The translations under genes were made by a program, and so were the position numbers. Source: Liquidambar formosana (Eukaryota; Streptophyta; Magnoliopsida; Saxifragales; Altingiaceae). Taken from it: a stretch of DNA of 64,000 nt. The notes beneath the pieces are model-generated. The model searched no databases. It was not told the origin of the DNA and saw only the letters and a program-made list of their open reading frames with translations. The stretch is from the NCBI GenBank assembly GCA_039720395.1, contig CM077827.1:9587991-9651990 (forward strand), written 5' to 3'. This document shows, one piece after another, positions 22,531 through 35,944 of the stretch (the first letter of the stretch is position 1; each line of letters opens with the position of its first letter).

Positions 22531-22725
22531 GTTCGCTTGGCATAGTGGCAAGACCAGATATGGAGGACTTAAATAAGGTATCCCCCCACCCCATAAGGAT
22601 GGGGAGGTCGGGGGTTCCCAAGACCCTATCTTTGAAAAAAATAAAAAATAAATAGGGTGGGAGGAACTATTCTGTGAGATAGGGTGCAGGCTTGGTGCTT
22701 CCCTCCCCAAGAAAAAAAATGTTGA
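22531..22725 (+). mobile_element. tRNA-derived SINE-like element
   Basis: A pol III A box, tggcatagtgg, lies at about 22538. About 75 bp later comes a weak B-box-like word, gggttcccaagacc, and the element then runs into A-rich sequence (gaaaaaaataaaaaataaa). The stretch up to an A-run near 22715 may belong to it. No target duplication was found and the B box is poor. Confidence 0.4.
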
Positions 22726-23713
22726 AGGCTTTGGAGTGTGCATGACTGGTTTCAGAGGTTAGATAGAAGCTTGTACAAACTTGGGCCAATACTTTTGATA
22801 TAAAGGAATTCACAAACTTAATTGTTGAAACCTATGCTCAGAACATCATATTCTTGGTTCTCTATGTTAACATTTAATTGATCCCAATGGCATGATTCTG
22901 AAAGACTCTTGTTATGGTTGATAGTCCATGGCAATGGAGTTTATGGTACCCTGAATGGATGAAATTGATGGTCAGGTTATTTGGCTAGTAGAGGGACTAA
23001 GTGGGACCATGAATGATCAATATTTGTTTTCCTCTTATGGGGCTCCATGAAAGTTGTATATTTCATATAATTCAGATAAGAAACAAAATGCTAGGCTTCC
23101 CCTACTCAATACTAAATTGAAATTTGGACCAAGAAAAACAGGGTCCATTTCTGGTAGTTTTGCTCTGCTTTAGTCCATTTTGTGGACCGCTTTTGTACCT
23201 TTTTCAAGATTTTGGCACTTGTGTTCTAATTTTCCGTGGTTAAACATCCTTAATATTATGTCTTGAAGAGGACTTGAACCTCCATGTGGGCATAAAACAC
23301 TTGAATCCAGATAGCAAGGCCTACCTCTAACTATTTTTTATTTTTATTTGAACAAAAGATATATAATTATCTTAAAATTTCTTACCTTTTAATCAGATAT
23401 AATTTTATAGTAGCTAATCCAAAATGGAATACTGGATTAACTTTTCACTGATATGTTCCATTCCTGTGGGAAAACCACACTGCTACTGAAACGAATATGA
23501 CAACTATGGTCTCCAGCATCTGCTTAACACTGACCTTTTTGAACTTGCTATGTCTCTTACATTCTTTGCACAGAAATAAGGCCCAAAAAATGTCTTGATT
23601 TGAAATAGTGGGAAATGGCATGATTGTGTGACTTAATAGAAAATATAGGCATAGATAGAGCTGATTGATAGATGACAGTACATGATTTGTGGCCTATGAT
23701 TGAAGATGTACTA
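22726..23713. other. Intergenic, nothing recognised
   Basis: There is no protein-like ORF, RNA gene or bounded repeat here. Confidence 0.45.
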
Positions 23714-24556
23714 TGTTAGAAATATACCACATCCCACATTGGTTAATTATAAACATTGACATGGCTTCATATACCTGTTTGGGTCCTCCACTTATAAGCT
23801 TAGGCTTTTAAGTTAGAAACTTAACATGGTATCAGAGAATGTCGTTCTTGGGCCCATTATATTTGTGAGCCTGTCTTTGTTGTCCACGTGACAGACTCGT
23901 TTCTATCTTGTTAGGCTGCACGTGAGGGGAAGTGTTGGAAATATATCATATCCCACATTGGTTAATTATAAACATTGACATGGCTTCATATTAGGGGTGC
24001 AACTCGGTTCGAGCTCATCCAGGCCAAGGGTATATTTGGCTTGGACCAAATTAATTTGGGACCTCAAAAATTGGACCGGAAATTGTATTGGACCAAACTG
24101 GACCAGACCAACAAAAACGGTCCGGTTCTCGGTCTTTTTTGTTTGTTTGTTTGTTTTTGCTTTTTGTAAAAGGTAATAACTTTATTCAATAAGTATTATT
24201 ATCTATTCAATAATACTTATATATGTAGTATAATATATTAATATAAACATATAATTATATATATAATCATATATATTTTTTATTTTTTGTATTTTATTTT
24301 TTGTAATTCGGGAATTTGGTCCGGGCCGGTTCTGAAACCCCCTAAACCGTGGACTGGACCGCATTCATCAATTCTTAAAATTGTGGCTTGAGAACCAGAC
24401 CGATTGGTGTTTGGCCTGGACCAGACCCGACCGAATTGCTCGGAACGGTCTGGTTCTCAGGTCTACCTGAACCAAGTTGCAGTCCTACTTCATATACCTG
24501 TTTGGGCCCTCCACTTATAAGTTATAAGCTTAGGTTTTTAAGTTGAAAACTTAACA
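23714..24556 (+). mobile_element. TRIM retrotransposon, second LTR split by an hAT-type insertion
   Basis: The 5' LTR spans 23714-23826 (tgttagaaatata to aacttaaca). Next comes the primer-binding site tggtatcagaga (initiator tRNA-Met type), a roughly 106-bp interior, the polypurine gtgaggggaag, and a 3' LTR starting at 23933 (tgttggaaatata) and ending at 24556 (aacttaaca). The second LTR is interrupted at 23992-24487 by another element. Flanks are tacta on the left and tactg on the right, a decayed 5-bp duplication. A 113-bp LTR with no coding interior defines a terminal-repeat retrotransposon in miniature. A relative on the other strand lies at 44316-44631. Confidence 0.8.
23992..24487. mobile_element. 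Non-autonomous hAT-type element nested in the TRIM LTR
   Basis: The termini are inverted repeats: taggggtgcaactcggtt on the left and, on the opposite strand, taggactgcaacttggtt on the right. It is flanked by a perfect 8-bp duplication cttcatat (23984-23991 and 24488-24495). An 8-bp duplication and TAGGGGTGCAA-like ends fit the hAT superfamily. The 496-bp interior has no transposase and contains ggaccggaccag-like words near both ends (a subterminal repeat). Confidence 0.8.
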
Positions 24557-26267
24557 TACTGCAAAAGACCTCTTTCCAAGTTTCCATCCCATAGAATTGT
24601 GTCTAAAAATGCATGCTCATATATGCATTTGACCACCAAAGATTTGTAACGTTCTCTCTCCTTGGATCTGCTGCTTGTGTAATAGTTTATAAAATTTGGG
24701 ATCATTATGTCATTGGAAGTTAAATAGTAGATATATATGGATTACTTTGTTGATTAAGAATTGCATGGTAGTAAATCTCATTCATTTGAGATTTATTTGA
24801 AAGTGGCAATCATAATATTAAATTGTTGGTTTGATATCTACAAGAGGAACTTTATGCCCCTTGCAGCTCTTTCTTTCCTTGGAATCTTCAATGCAAGTGG
24901 CAGTCAGAATATCAATCATTTGCTGGTTTCTGTTACATTGTAAAACTCATTTGAACATGGAGCAGTTAGCAGACAAACATTTATGTTTTTGTGCTTTGCG
25001 ACTTGGAAGTTTAAATTAAACGCACTCGGGTCTTCTGTGTATGTGTCAGAGTTTCTTTTGAAAGGATGTTAATGGAAACAACTTAAATTACTACCTTCTT
25101 GTTAAATTTCTATAACGCATGCAGAAAATATTTAAACATATGAGTTCCATCCTAATATCTCTAATGAATTTCGTAAACTAATTTTTTTCTGGGGAAGTGA
25201 AAAGGTACCATTCGTTTTTTTGACAAAGAAAAAGGTACCATATGATATGCTGCAACAGAAGTATTTACATGCCTAAGTGCTATGTTTTAGCCTAAACTTT
25301 TTCGCAGTTGAAGTTGACAAGAATTTCCTCGTTCTAGTGGCCATTTGAAGCTCTATCCTTCCATGAAATTGCTTCCAAACTCTTCACAATATTCATTTTT
25401 CATTTTTAGTTGTTAAATATATATTCATTTATGATTTCTCTCAGTGCTGACCACAAGTTAGCTGCTTCCAAACTTTCCATATATTCATTTCATTTATGTT
25501 TTCTCTTGACCTAAGTATTAATTCTGATCTCAAATTAGCATCCCTGGACTGAATGAAGCATATTTTTTTGGTCTTATTTGTGATTGCAGGTCGTTTTTTT
25601 CTGTGTGGACTGTTATGTTCAGCTTCGTTTGATTGCTTTCGGAAGCAAAGAACGAAAGAGTTTATGGAGTGTTGGTTTTGGTATGGAAGTGAGTCTATGA
25701 TTGGGCTGCAAAGCCAGTTATACCATTGATTTTTCATTTGTGGGGGATTTTTTTTTTTTTTTTCTTTCTCGGATGCTTCATGAAGAAGCAGAAATTTAAT
25801 TTTTTTAGTTGTGATTGTTTACAGATTGAGATAGTAGGCAAAACATTGGATTTGTAAAGTCATTTCAAGGAATAAGTGGCAGTAAACTGGTAACATTATA
25901 TTGTATGTTACTCATAGAGGTTTGTTATTTAATACAGATTACAGATTGCCACCTTGCTCATTTAGAGCAATTTGTGTGGGGGCAAAATATGTAGCAGAAT
26001 ACAGAGTTTTGTGAATTTTCAAGTCTCTTCTGCTGAATTTGAAGTTCTTACTATACCTTCTTCGTTTAAAATAATAGACTTTTTACAATAGTTTTGACTT
26101 GGGGGCATTTAGGATCACTGGGTGACCCCTTACGTATTTTATCTGGTGTATGGTGAATTGGTGATCGTCTCTTTTTGTACTAGATTAGCAACCTTTTTGT
26201 TGGGCTAAAATGCTATGTGGAAACATGATGTTCTTTTATGTGTGTAAACGCATGTGTGTGTATACGA
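24557..26267. other. Intergenic, nothing recognised
   Basis: AT-rich, with a loose duplication (gcttccaaact followed by atattcattt) at about 25370 and 25462. No gene is supported. Confidence 0.45.
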
Positions 26268-26500
26268 GATTGATCGGGTCTAGGACGTCTTGGACATCCC
26301 AGAAATAATTGCACGACTGAGAGTCATTTATATATATGAGATTGATCAGGTCCAGGACATCCCAGACATCCTATAAATAATTGCACGGCTGGGAATCTTG
26401 TGTGGCAGCCACGCATGTGCAAGAGCTAGAATGCCACACACGGCTCCCAGTTATGCGATCTATCCTGGATGGGTGGGACATCTCGGACTTGATCAGCCCT
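26268..26500. mobile_element. Foldback repeat with a direct duplication
   Basis: Two direct copies of gagattgatc-gggtcyaggac, cccaga and ataattgcac (about 26268 and 26337) are followed by a segment whose reverse complement (tgatcaagtccgagatgtcc) repeats the start. This suggests a MITE-like foldback element. The target site is not resolved. Confidence 0.45.
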
Positions 26501-29391
26501 ATATGTATGTGTGTATGTATGTATGTTTGTTTGTTAGTTTTTATTTTTATTTTTTTTTTAAATATTTTTTTTTAAAGATATTGATTAGGTTACGTAGTAT
26601 AAATGGTGAGACCATGTATTGATTAGGACTTAGGAGATAGGATCATATATTGATTAGATTATATATATATTTGTAATTTTAGAGGGATCAATGATGCCAA
26701 GTTTTGTATATAATTTAAAGAAAAGATACATGTTTGAGAGAAAAAATTTAATTTATTGAAATAGTTTAATAACCTTTTTATTCAAAATTTTGCAGTTTTT
26801 AGTACTTAAAAAAGACGCCTTCAATATATTGAAAGATCTTAGACGATTGGATTTACATAGACCTAGCTACCATTATGAAAGGTATAGGATGGGAGAAATG
26901 TATCCTATGAGGTATCGTGTAAGGGTGTATGCGATTCTTAATAGTAAAACAAAAATAATTTTAAATAAAAAACACATTTCTTTTTTCTTTTCTTTTTTTT
27001 TGGTGGGGGGGGGGGGGGGGGCGTGGGGGGAGTTTAATGGGTAATTTGTACTTTTTTTTTTTTTTTTTTTTTTGTGGTTGTTTTTGGGCTAAGATAATGG
27101 GTAATTTGTACTTGTGGGTATGTCGAGTCACAAAAAGTTAGCTAAATGAATTAATTACTAAAAGTGAAAAGCCTTTTAGAATGGAAAATACTATTAGCAT
27201 CCCCAATTATTTCCTCCTAAAAAAGTTTAGGAGTGAGTGTGAGAATGAGGAGTGGAGGAAGCTTTATTTGGACTACTAATACCTACTCACCTTTGCATGT
27301 CATTATATAATATAATGTCTCCACCACTTGTCCACCCACAATTAATATAAAAATAAAAAGAATAATCCTTTGACATATTTAGAGTCACGCATCTAACCAC
27401 TCGTTCCGATTGCCAATCTTAAATTTATATGACTAAAATAAAAGATTAATTAGACGAAGTCGTAAACTTTAAAATTAAACAAATTAAATAACTTTAAATT
27501 ATTAAATTATGACATTTTGTCCTTTTCTATATATTCCGTCTTATAAATATTTGAAGAAAAAGATTATGTGAGTATCATTTGATATCAACAAACTAATTTA
27601 ATGAATAAACTATCTTTTTATAATTGGTTTAAATTTTTTACAATAAAAATTGACTATGTAAAAGTGACAGAAATACAATTAAAAAGGGAAAAGAGTGTCA
27701 TAATTTGATGCTTTGGAGTTATTTGTTCAATCTTAAATTTTAAGGTCAATGTAGGAAGTTTTATGTAATTTAAGTCCTCTGCCCCCCTCCCCCTAGAAAA
27801 ACATAGAATAACATAATAAAAAAATTTCATGCTTATAATTGTTTAGTCTAATGGTATGACACATGCAATAACTAGTAGGTTAGCAAAAGAGTCATGCCAA
27901 ACAAAGCCGACCTAAGCTTTGGGGTGTTTGAGCTTTGACCCGAGATTTTGGTTTACTTGAGATTGAGAGCTTAATAAACAAACGAGCTCAAATGAGCCCT
28001 TATCAAATTTGTTCACAAACGACTTGGTTCGTTTGTAAGCTTACCATGCTTAAATTTAGAAAATATGTATTTACAATACAAGTTAATCTAATCCGCGATG
28101 GTAGTGTAGATGATAAAAGATCACAACTCATAAATGTGGGTGCCTTTTTTTTGTACTGTAAGTGGAGCAAAGTTGCCTAGAACCCAAGGTTTCGAGGACT
28201 CAAGGGATAAGGTAGGCCATCCGACAGGTTATCCTACAAATTAAGTTCTTTGGATTCCCTTCTATGGGTTCCAAACCTACAACAAGTGCTAAAAGTTCGG
28301 AAGTTTTGTATTTGAGTCTCTACTCCCCACTATTGAGTGCATAAATCCAAAGACCTAGTATACCTCTCGTTTTTTTTTTTTTTTTTTTTTTAAAAGCCAA
28401 TTAATGTAATAATAATAATAACAATCATGTTTTATCGAGTCTTGTTTATGAATCCTAAACAAGTTTGTTCACGAGCCCTATGAGTCGAGTTTGGATTTGT
28501 TTGGGCTTGATTCATTTATTAAACTAGCCTATACATGCTCTAAGTTTGGACTTGACTCATTTAATTAATGAACTAGTTCAAATGAACCTTTAATTGAGCT
28601 TATTCGTTAGTTGTTCACGAATAAGTTCATTTGCAGTGCCTAGTCATAAGTGCTTAGAAGGCTTCCTCCACTAGTTGAGATGGTGCCCACTCATGGAGTA
28701 AAATTTGAGTATTGATTAAGGTTATTTGTATCATGAGGGAAAAAAAAAAAAAAGGTTTTAATCATTTTCACATGTCGACATGATACTATAAACTAATAAA
28801 AAATGAGCAGTACTATATACACCAATTATCAGCATCAATTTACAAGATTTCATTACGTGATGTCAACCTTCCTTCTTCTTTTTTTATTTTTATATTTTTT
28901 TTATTTTTTTTTTTATTAAAAACATATAAAAAGATCTAACACTATCTCATCTGCTATTTGTTTCGGTGCAAAGAATTAGTACAAATAATTGATGCAAATA
29001 GCATTTTCCATGAATAATATGGTAGGAACTTACTACTGTATGCAAAAAGAAGGAGCTTTTTTCCACAAGCCCCCATGGAGGGTGCGAGAGCAGCCAAAAT
29101 GGTGTGGAAATAGCCCTTCTTGTACAAAATGGAGTGAGAGTCATAATCTCAAAGAGGTGGAGACGTGTCCGATCCCTTTCTGAAGCCGTGCCTACTTAAC
29201 TTGCATCAGATTCCACTGCCTCTGTGTCTCTTTTATACACGTACACATAAAACCTCTTTTCTATTGTGCCAAAAAAAAAAAAAAAAAATACCTCTTCTCT
29301 CACTCATCCCCCTCTTCCAAAAAGGCAAACAAAGATCTTCGAAGAAAGCTCTCATTCATCACAAATTAGGGTTTCATCTGTTTCTCTCAAA
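26501..29391. other. Intergenic and MEMO1 upstream region
   Basis: It holds a G17 tract at 27005-27021, a T20-odd run at about 27051-27073, another at 28372-28391, and at 27900-28640 decayed repeats with words such as gagctcaaatgag and ttgttcacgaa that look like an old DNA transposon. The last 250 bp before 29392 are pyrimidine-rich with an A-run at 29270-29288 and form the MEMO1 leader. No other gene is supported. Confidence 0.45.
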
Positions 29392-32300
29392 ATGGATAAA
29401 GTCAGAAGAGCATCACATGCAGGCTCATGGTACACTGACAATCGTAAGTTTATATACCTTTTTTCTTTTTCTTTTTTTCTTTTTTTCTCAAATACCTGGA
29501 AAATTTTGCGAAGGATTTTCCCTCTGTTTGGTAGCCGAGAAAAGAAAGGAAAAGAAGAGAACATTTTGAATTTTTTTTTATGTTGTATGATGTTTTTGTT
29601 TTCGAATTAAACAAGAAAAACTCACGTTAATTTAGTTGTTGTGGTGGGTTGAGTTATATCGAGCTTCGATAATGAAAAGAAGTGTTAGGTTCCGAGTTTC
29701 AATTTATATCATTTTCTTACATTTTCTTATTAGCCAAACAGAGAAATTGGTGCATGATTTGGAATTTGATTGCACAATCTCTGTTTTTGTTAATGGTAAG
29801 TTGTTAATAGTTACCGTGTGGTCGATTTTGTTGGTTTGGTGTCAAATAAGAATCTATAGTTGTGAGTTCCGCGATGATGCTGTAAAATCATCTTTTAGGG
29901 GGGTTGACTTTGAGAAAGTTAAAGAATAAACCTTTGTTTGGTTGCGCAGAAAACTGAGGAAAAATAAAATAAAATAAAATATTTTGGATTATAATGCTTT
30001 ACGTTGTTTTTGGTATTAAAAAAAATGGATTGCCCACCTCAAGTAAGCCAGAAGATTAGGTGCATTTCAGTGGAGGTTATTGTTTTCTTGGGTCCCAAAT
30101 ACATAAAAATATATTTCTCAAAGAGAATTTGTGCATTATATCTCTTGATATTCTCCTATCTTGCAATGTAAACGTTCCACACATATATAACTAATAGGAA
30201 AAGACAATGAGCTTCAACCGACCATGTCACTTATAAAGCCTCAACGGCTCAACAGCTAGGAGCCAATAACTCTTATTAATACACACAGAACTAATGCAAT
30301 AAAATAGATATTAAATGTATATTAGTAACTCTTGCAATAACTTGCACATGAAATGGTTAGAATGAGTAAATATAATAAAATATATTATTTTTATTAAAAT
30401 AATCCAACATTAAGTAATTAAACTTAGTCATAATGCTGCTGAATGTCAAAAGAATTTATTTTTGATTCTGCTTTTTCTAGAGATGTATGAGGAAATGCAG
30501 GATAGTGAGAGCACCTTTTCCATGGGTGCAGGAAGTTAACTGGATGGTAGATAAATGTGAAGGTGGGGGCATTACTAAAGAGCTGTGTAAATTTTTTATT
30601 TTTTATTTTAATTTTATTAAAGAGGTGCAGAAGGTTGCTTTTGCTGCAACAGTGTATCCTTCATGGATGGAGAGGAATAATAGGGTTTTCAAAAGTTCTT
30701 CTGTACATAAAGTTATCATTGTGGAAAAGAGCCAAAAGGATGTTAAAGTGAGATTTACAATAGAGAAAGGGGGGGAAGATTCAGTTTTTTATAGGGAATT
30801 TATGGATCCATGGAATATACCTGTTCTCTTTGTGATAAAGTCATAAAACCTGTCATCAGGTGCAAATGGGAGCCACTTTCATTAGACAGTGGCTTCTAAA
30901 CACAAATGGCTCTTTAACCAATAGTAGGGGAGGTTAAAGGGGTGTGATTAGAGATAACAATGGTAACTTGGTTTGTGCATTTGTTGACCAATTTCAGTTT
31001 TACATCATGAGTTGCAAGCCATATGGTTTGGGTTAACGCTTGCTATGTGAAGGAAGTTGAATTGAGTCGTCATAACCACAGACTCTTCTAATGCCAGGGA
31101 TCGTCTGAGAAATTCAAATAATGCATCATGAAGGGATAGAAGTATAGTAAAAAAGATTGTAAAGATGGGCAATTTTTTTTAGTAGCTAGGAAGTTCAGCA
31201 TGTACATAGATTTTCCTCTTGAAATCAAGAAAGGGGCTTCCAAAATGCTAACCAAATTGTACTTTATTTAATATAAATAACTAGTTTGCATCTTATTGTA
31301 GAAATCACATTTACCAAGTGTAAAGATGATGGTTGAAGTCCAAAAGATTAGAGCTTTGGAAAAGGATTTGAACTATTGTACTTTTCACTGCAACTCATAA
31401 TATTGTATTCGGAGGGGAAGAAGTTTGGTCTTGTTCTTTTTCTTTATTTCTTTATTTCTTTTATTTTTTATATTACAAATATTAATGGCTCCTATAAAAA
31501 GGAGCCCGTTCATGTCTGGTATTTTTGTTGGCTGGTCTTGTTATGATTCTTTTAATATTTTTGTAATTACTTACATGAATATCGTACGTGTGACTTCTTT
31601 GAATCTGGTATGCTTGTTTGAAAGGATATAGGATCTGGGGAAAGAAGAATAAGGGGGAATTGCAGATAGGTCCGGCTGTGAGCAAATAATTACAGTTCAA
31701 TACAAATGACTACTATCTTCTTAGTAAATGACTACTAACTTAACTAATAATGACTACTAACTGTAATTATTTGCTGGTAGCCAGACCTATCTGTAATTCC
31801 CCCTGAGAATTATATGGGTGCTTCCAATTAGTAAACTGAGTAATTATAAATGGATGATCAATATAGAAACATTTTGGTAGTAAGCTCTGAGTCAGGGAAA
31901 AAGATGAAATTCTTTATTAGCCTCAAATTTTCATGGTTTCTATGAATTTTTCTAATATTGAATTCTATCACTTTGTCAGCAAGGAAATTAGCTGAAGAGC
32001 TTGATGGATGGCTCAGAGCATCTGGCTTGGCTAAGTCTCCTGATGTACGAGGAGTGATTGCTCCGTAAGTTAGTATGGACCTCTCTTTCTGTTGCTCTTT
32101 TAGTGTCAGTAACAGTTCTAATGTAATTTGTTCTTCTTTGATGGCACTGAAACCACAGGCATGCAGGTTATTCATATTCAGGTCGTGCTGCGGCCTATGC
32201 ATTTGCAAACATAGATCCTACAAACATGTGTGTTCTGTTCTCGTTATCCCTTCCTACCCTTCTTCTGCTTTCATTTTTTAGAGACCATTGGTCTCTACAA

Positions 32301-33522
32301 TGACATCATTTGCTTTTAAGCATGTATTTGAAAACATAAACGAGGTTAATTGCTCAGTATTTTGCTAATATATGAAAAAACTTATGATTTCAGCTCTCGG
32401 GTGTTTCTTCTTGGTCCATCTCACCACTATTACACTCCAAAATGTGCTCTTTCAAGAGCCACCGTTTACAAGACACCTATAGGGGACCTACCTATTGATT
32501 TGGAAGGTATTGTGAATTTCATCTTTAAATATGGCACACTTTTTTTCTTTTTGCAGACTTTACTTTGCGACAATGAGCTTTCATTAAATTTTGGATGGAT
32601 GTTTGGTGTGGGGATAGGCCTTTGTGGGAGGAATTCCCCTCTATTTTTGAGTTGGCAACAAATAAGGAGGCTTGGTTGTCTTAGTGTTTAAGGCAGGGGA
32701 GGAATTCTAATAGTTGGGAAGTGAATTTTGAAAGAAACTTGAATGATTGGGTGCTTGATGATGTGGTTAGATTTTTTGAAATAATTCTCTGTCCAAATCA
32801 ATTGGGGTACCCAAATAAAGTGGTTTGGAGTTGAGGGAGACAAGGGAAGTTATCAGTCATATACTCGTATCTTACTATCATGCAGCACTTCTTGTTGTTC
32901 TTTTCCTGTGGCTAGGATATGGGTCCATCAGGTTCCTTCCAAGGTCACTTTCTTCTCTTGGGTGGCATTTTGGGGAAAATGCTTGACTTTAGACAACTTA
33001 AAGAAGAGGGGTTTTAATCTTGCAAACTGGTGTGTTCTGTGTAAAGAAAGGGAGGAGTCAGTAGATCACTTGCTTATTCATTGCCCTTCTGCTAAGGAGG
33101 TTTGGGATTATTGCTTGGGAGTATTTCATATTCTGTGGTGATGCCAAAGAGGGTGGTGCAGGGGGTTGAGTCTTGGCATTGCACTAGTTCAAATAAGGCT
33201 GGCTTGGAAACTTGTGCCCCATGCCATGTTCTGGTCAATTTGGACACAGAGAAACAAAAGAATTTTTGAGAATTCGGAGCATACTCTTCAATATGTTAAG
33301 ATGAATGTTCTCGATTATCTTTTTGCCTGGGGAGATCCTGAGAATTTTTGTAATAGGAATTCTCTTCAAGAGTTTTTGTGATTCTTTAGGTCTTTAGGTT
33401 TCCTTGTATACTTCCTGTGTACAGGTTTTTTGCTTCTTTTATAGAAAATTTTCTCTTTATTTCATATTTAAAAAAGGAGTTTTCATAACCTTCAACATGT
33501 TAATGAACATGATAAAGTTTTA

Positions 33523-33567
<45 letters not shown>

Positions 33568-35913
33568 CCGGTTTGCTTTTCATCCATGTAGCCATTGATG
33601 GAGATGGACACGAGTATGAATTCTTTTAAAAAATGGAGAGGACGACATGGGTATACTAGTCTGGTGAACTTAGTGTTAAGGTTAAGATACATGCATGCAT
33701 TCGAATATATGTGCACATTCAAAAAGTCCCGTTCACTTGCGCTGCGCAATATCGTGCGTGCACAACGGCAATCAGAATTGTCTGTGGCATACACACACGG
33801 GCGCGTGACAACCATGAGCAACTCTAATCACCGTTGCGTATATGCGACATTGCGTAGGTGAACCAATTCATACATATATATATGTATGAACAACCATCAC
33901 AATATATATTTATATAGGATGATGATCAGGTAAGCATGTGTTGATATAACTTATATCAACACCCGAATTGGGAGTTGTACCTTGTGCATTAGTGGGATAT
34001 GAGGTACATTGGACCAATGCAAGGGGTACAACCCCCAATGCATGGTGCTGATATAACTTATATCAACACGTGCTGATGGGAACATAACCGATATAGAATG
34101 ATGATCAGGTAAGCATGTGTTATATATATATATATATTCTGATGTATGTGAATTGTGAAGGTTGGAAATTGATCTCTATGCTTGTGTGTGTTTGTTTTTG
34201 TATCTCTCTCATTGGTATATATTAATAACTTCTCAAATTGTTCAAATTTAATTTGAGCTAAAATTCGTTTTATCACGTGTTCAATAATTTTTTATTTTGA
34301 TTTTTTTCTTTTTTTTATTGGGGCAGGGGGGGGGGGGGGTATTGTTTGCCTGATTCTTTCTGGCAAAATTCATTCACCTTCATATTTTTTTTATGTATAA
34401 CAGTCAATGAGGAGTTAAAAGCCACTGGAAAATTTGAACTGATGGATCTTCATGTTGATGAGGCTGAACATAGCATGGAAATGCACTTGCCATATCTTGC
34501 TAAAGTATTTGATGGGTAATTTTTTGTTGTATAATAAAGTTCTCTTCTCTGATCATTCTTCACTGAGGCTGATTTTTTTATGATATCAATGCAGGCACCC
34601 TGTAAAAATTGTACCCATATTAGTTGGTGCTCTTAATGCTGATAATGAAGCCTTTTATGGACAGATACTAGCTAAATATGTGGATGACCCAAATAATTTC
34701 TTTTCCGTGTCCTCAGATTTTTGTCATTGGGGATCTCGGTATGTTCCCTTCAGGATTTTTTTTCTCTAATTTAGTCTCTTTTAGCTCACAACTCTTTCTT
34801 TTGAGAGGTCAATTCATTTTTGTTGTTATATATTGGAATTTTACTCAATGCCTCCACTGTCTACAATCTCTGTACACACACTTACATGCATGCATAAATA
34901 TAAATGTGCAATATATATAGTAATGAGATGTATCCTTTTATATTACACAAACATACCATTAGTAAAGCCATTCTTTATGGTGTATGTGTGCTTAAGATAA
35001 TTTTGAACTTGATTTCATGTCATGAACTGACAGCTCATTACAAATAACAACTTTAGATTGGAAAATTTTATACTGTAACATTGAATGAGAGACTGTAAAG
35101 ATTAAATAAAATTTAAGAGAATATCAAAGCACCCACAAAATACTTTGGTGGAAGCTTTTCACAGTGCTACTTCACTAGATGTGTATATTCGCTACATGTG
35201 ATTACATTACATGTAAGACTACCTCTCACACTGAGGTCACTTCAGGAGCTGCTGGGATGCCTCTAGGCCAAATGGTTATTGGTCTTTCTCTCTCTGTCTC
35301 TGAAAATACACATTTAATTAGTCTTGGTGAGTAATCTGTAGTCACATGTTATTTGAAGATTACCATTTTTTTTTATTATACTTCTTTGTCTCTATAATTT
35401 ATTCAGGTATATTCATATTTAATGACTTGATACTAGGCATATTATGCTACATGTCATTTCACAGCCATAGTTACTGACTACATGCAGGCAGGTCGGCTTA
35501 TGCATATTTATGTGAACCTGATCGGTTATTTTGTAATTATCCAATCTCACATGAGTTGACATATATTTGTGTTAGGTTCAACTACATGCACTATGACAAA
35601 AAACACGGAGCCATCTACAAATCTATTGAGGCCTTGGACAGGATGGGCATGGATATTATAGAAACTGGAGATCCAGATGCATTCAAACAATACTTACTAG
35701 AGTTCGACAACACCATTTGTGGACGGCATCCAATTAGCGTTTTTCTCCATGTAAATGTCACAATTTTTCTTGGAAGTTGTGGTATTGTTTTCTTTTTTAA
35801 CTTCAAAGATAACAGTTCTCCCCTTTATTCAGAACAAAAATAGATAGTAAACTAGCTCAACAAAATGACAACCACCAGAATCAAAAGTTTCAAATGTCAT
35901 TTTGACAATTCCG

Positions 35914-35944
<31 letters not shown>

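Noticed and set aside
27848..27870. tRNA-like A box tagtctaatgg
   Set aside because: There is no B box at suitable spacing and no cloverleaf, so it is neither a tRNA nor a clear SINE.
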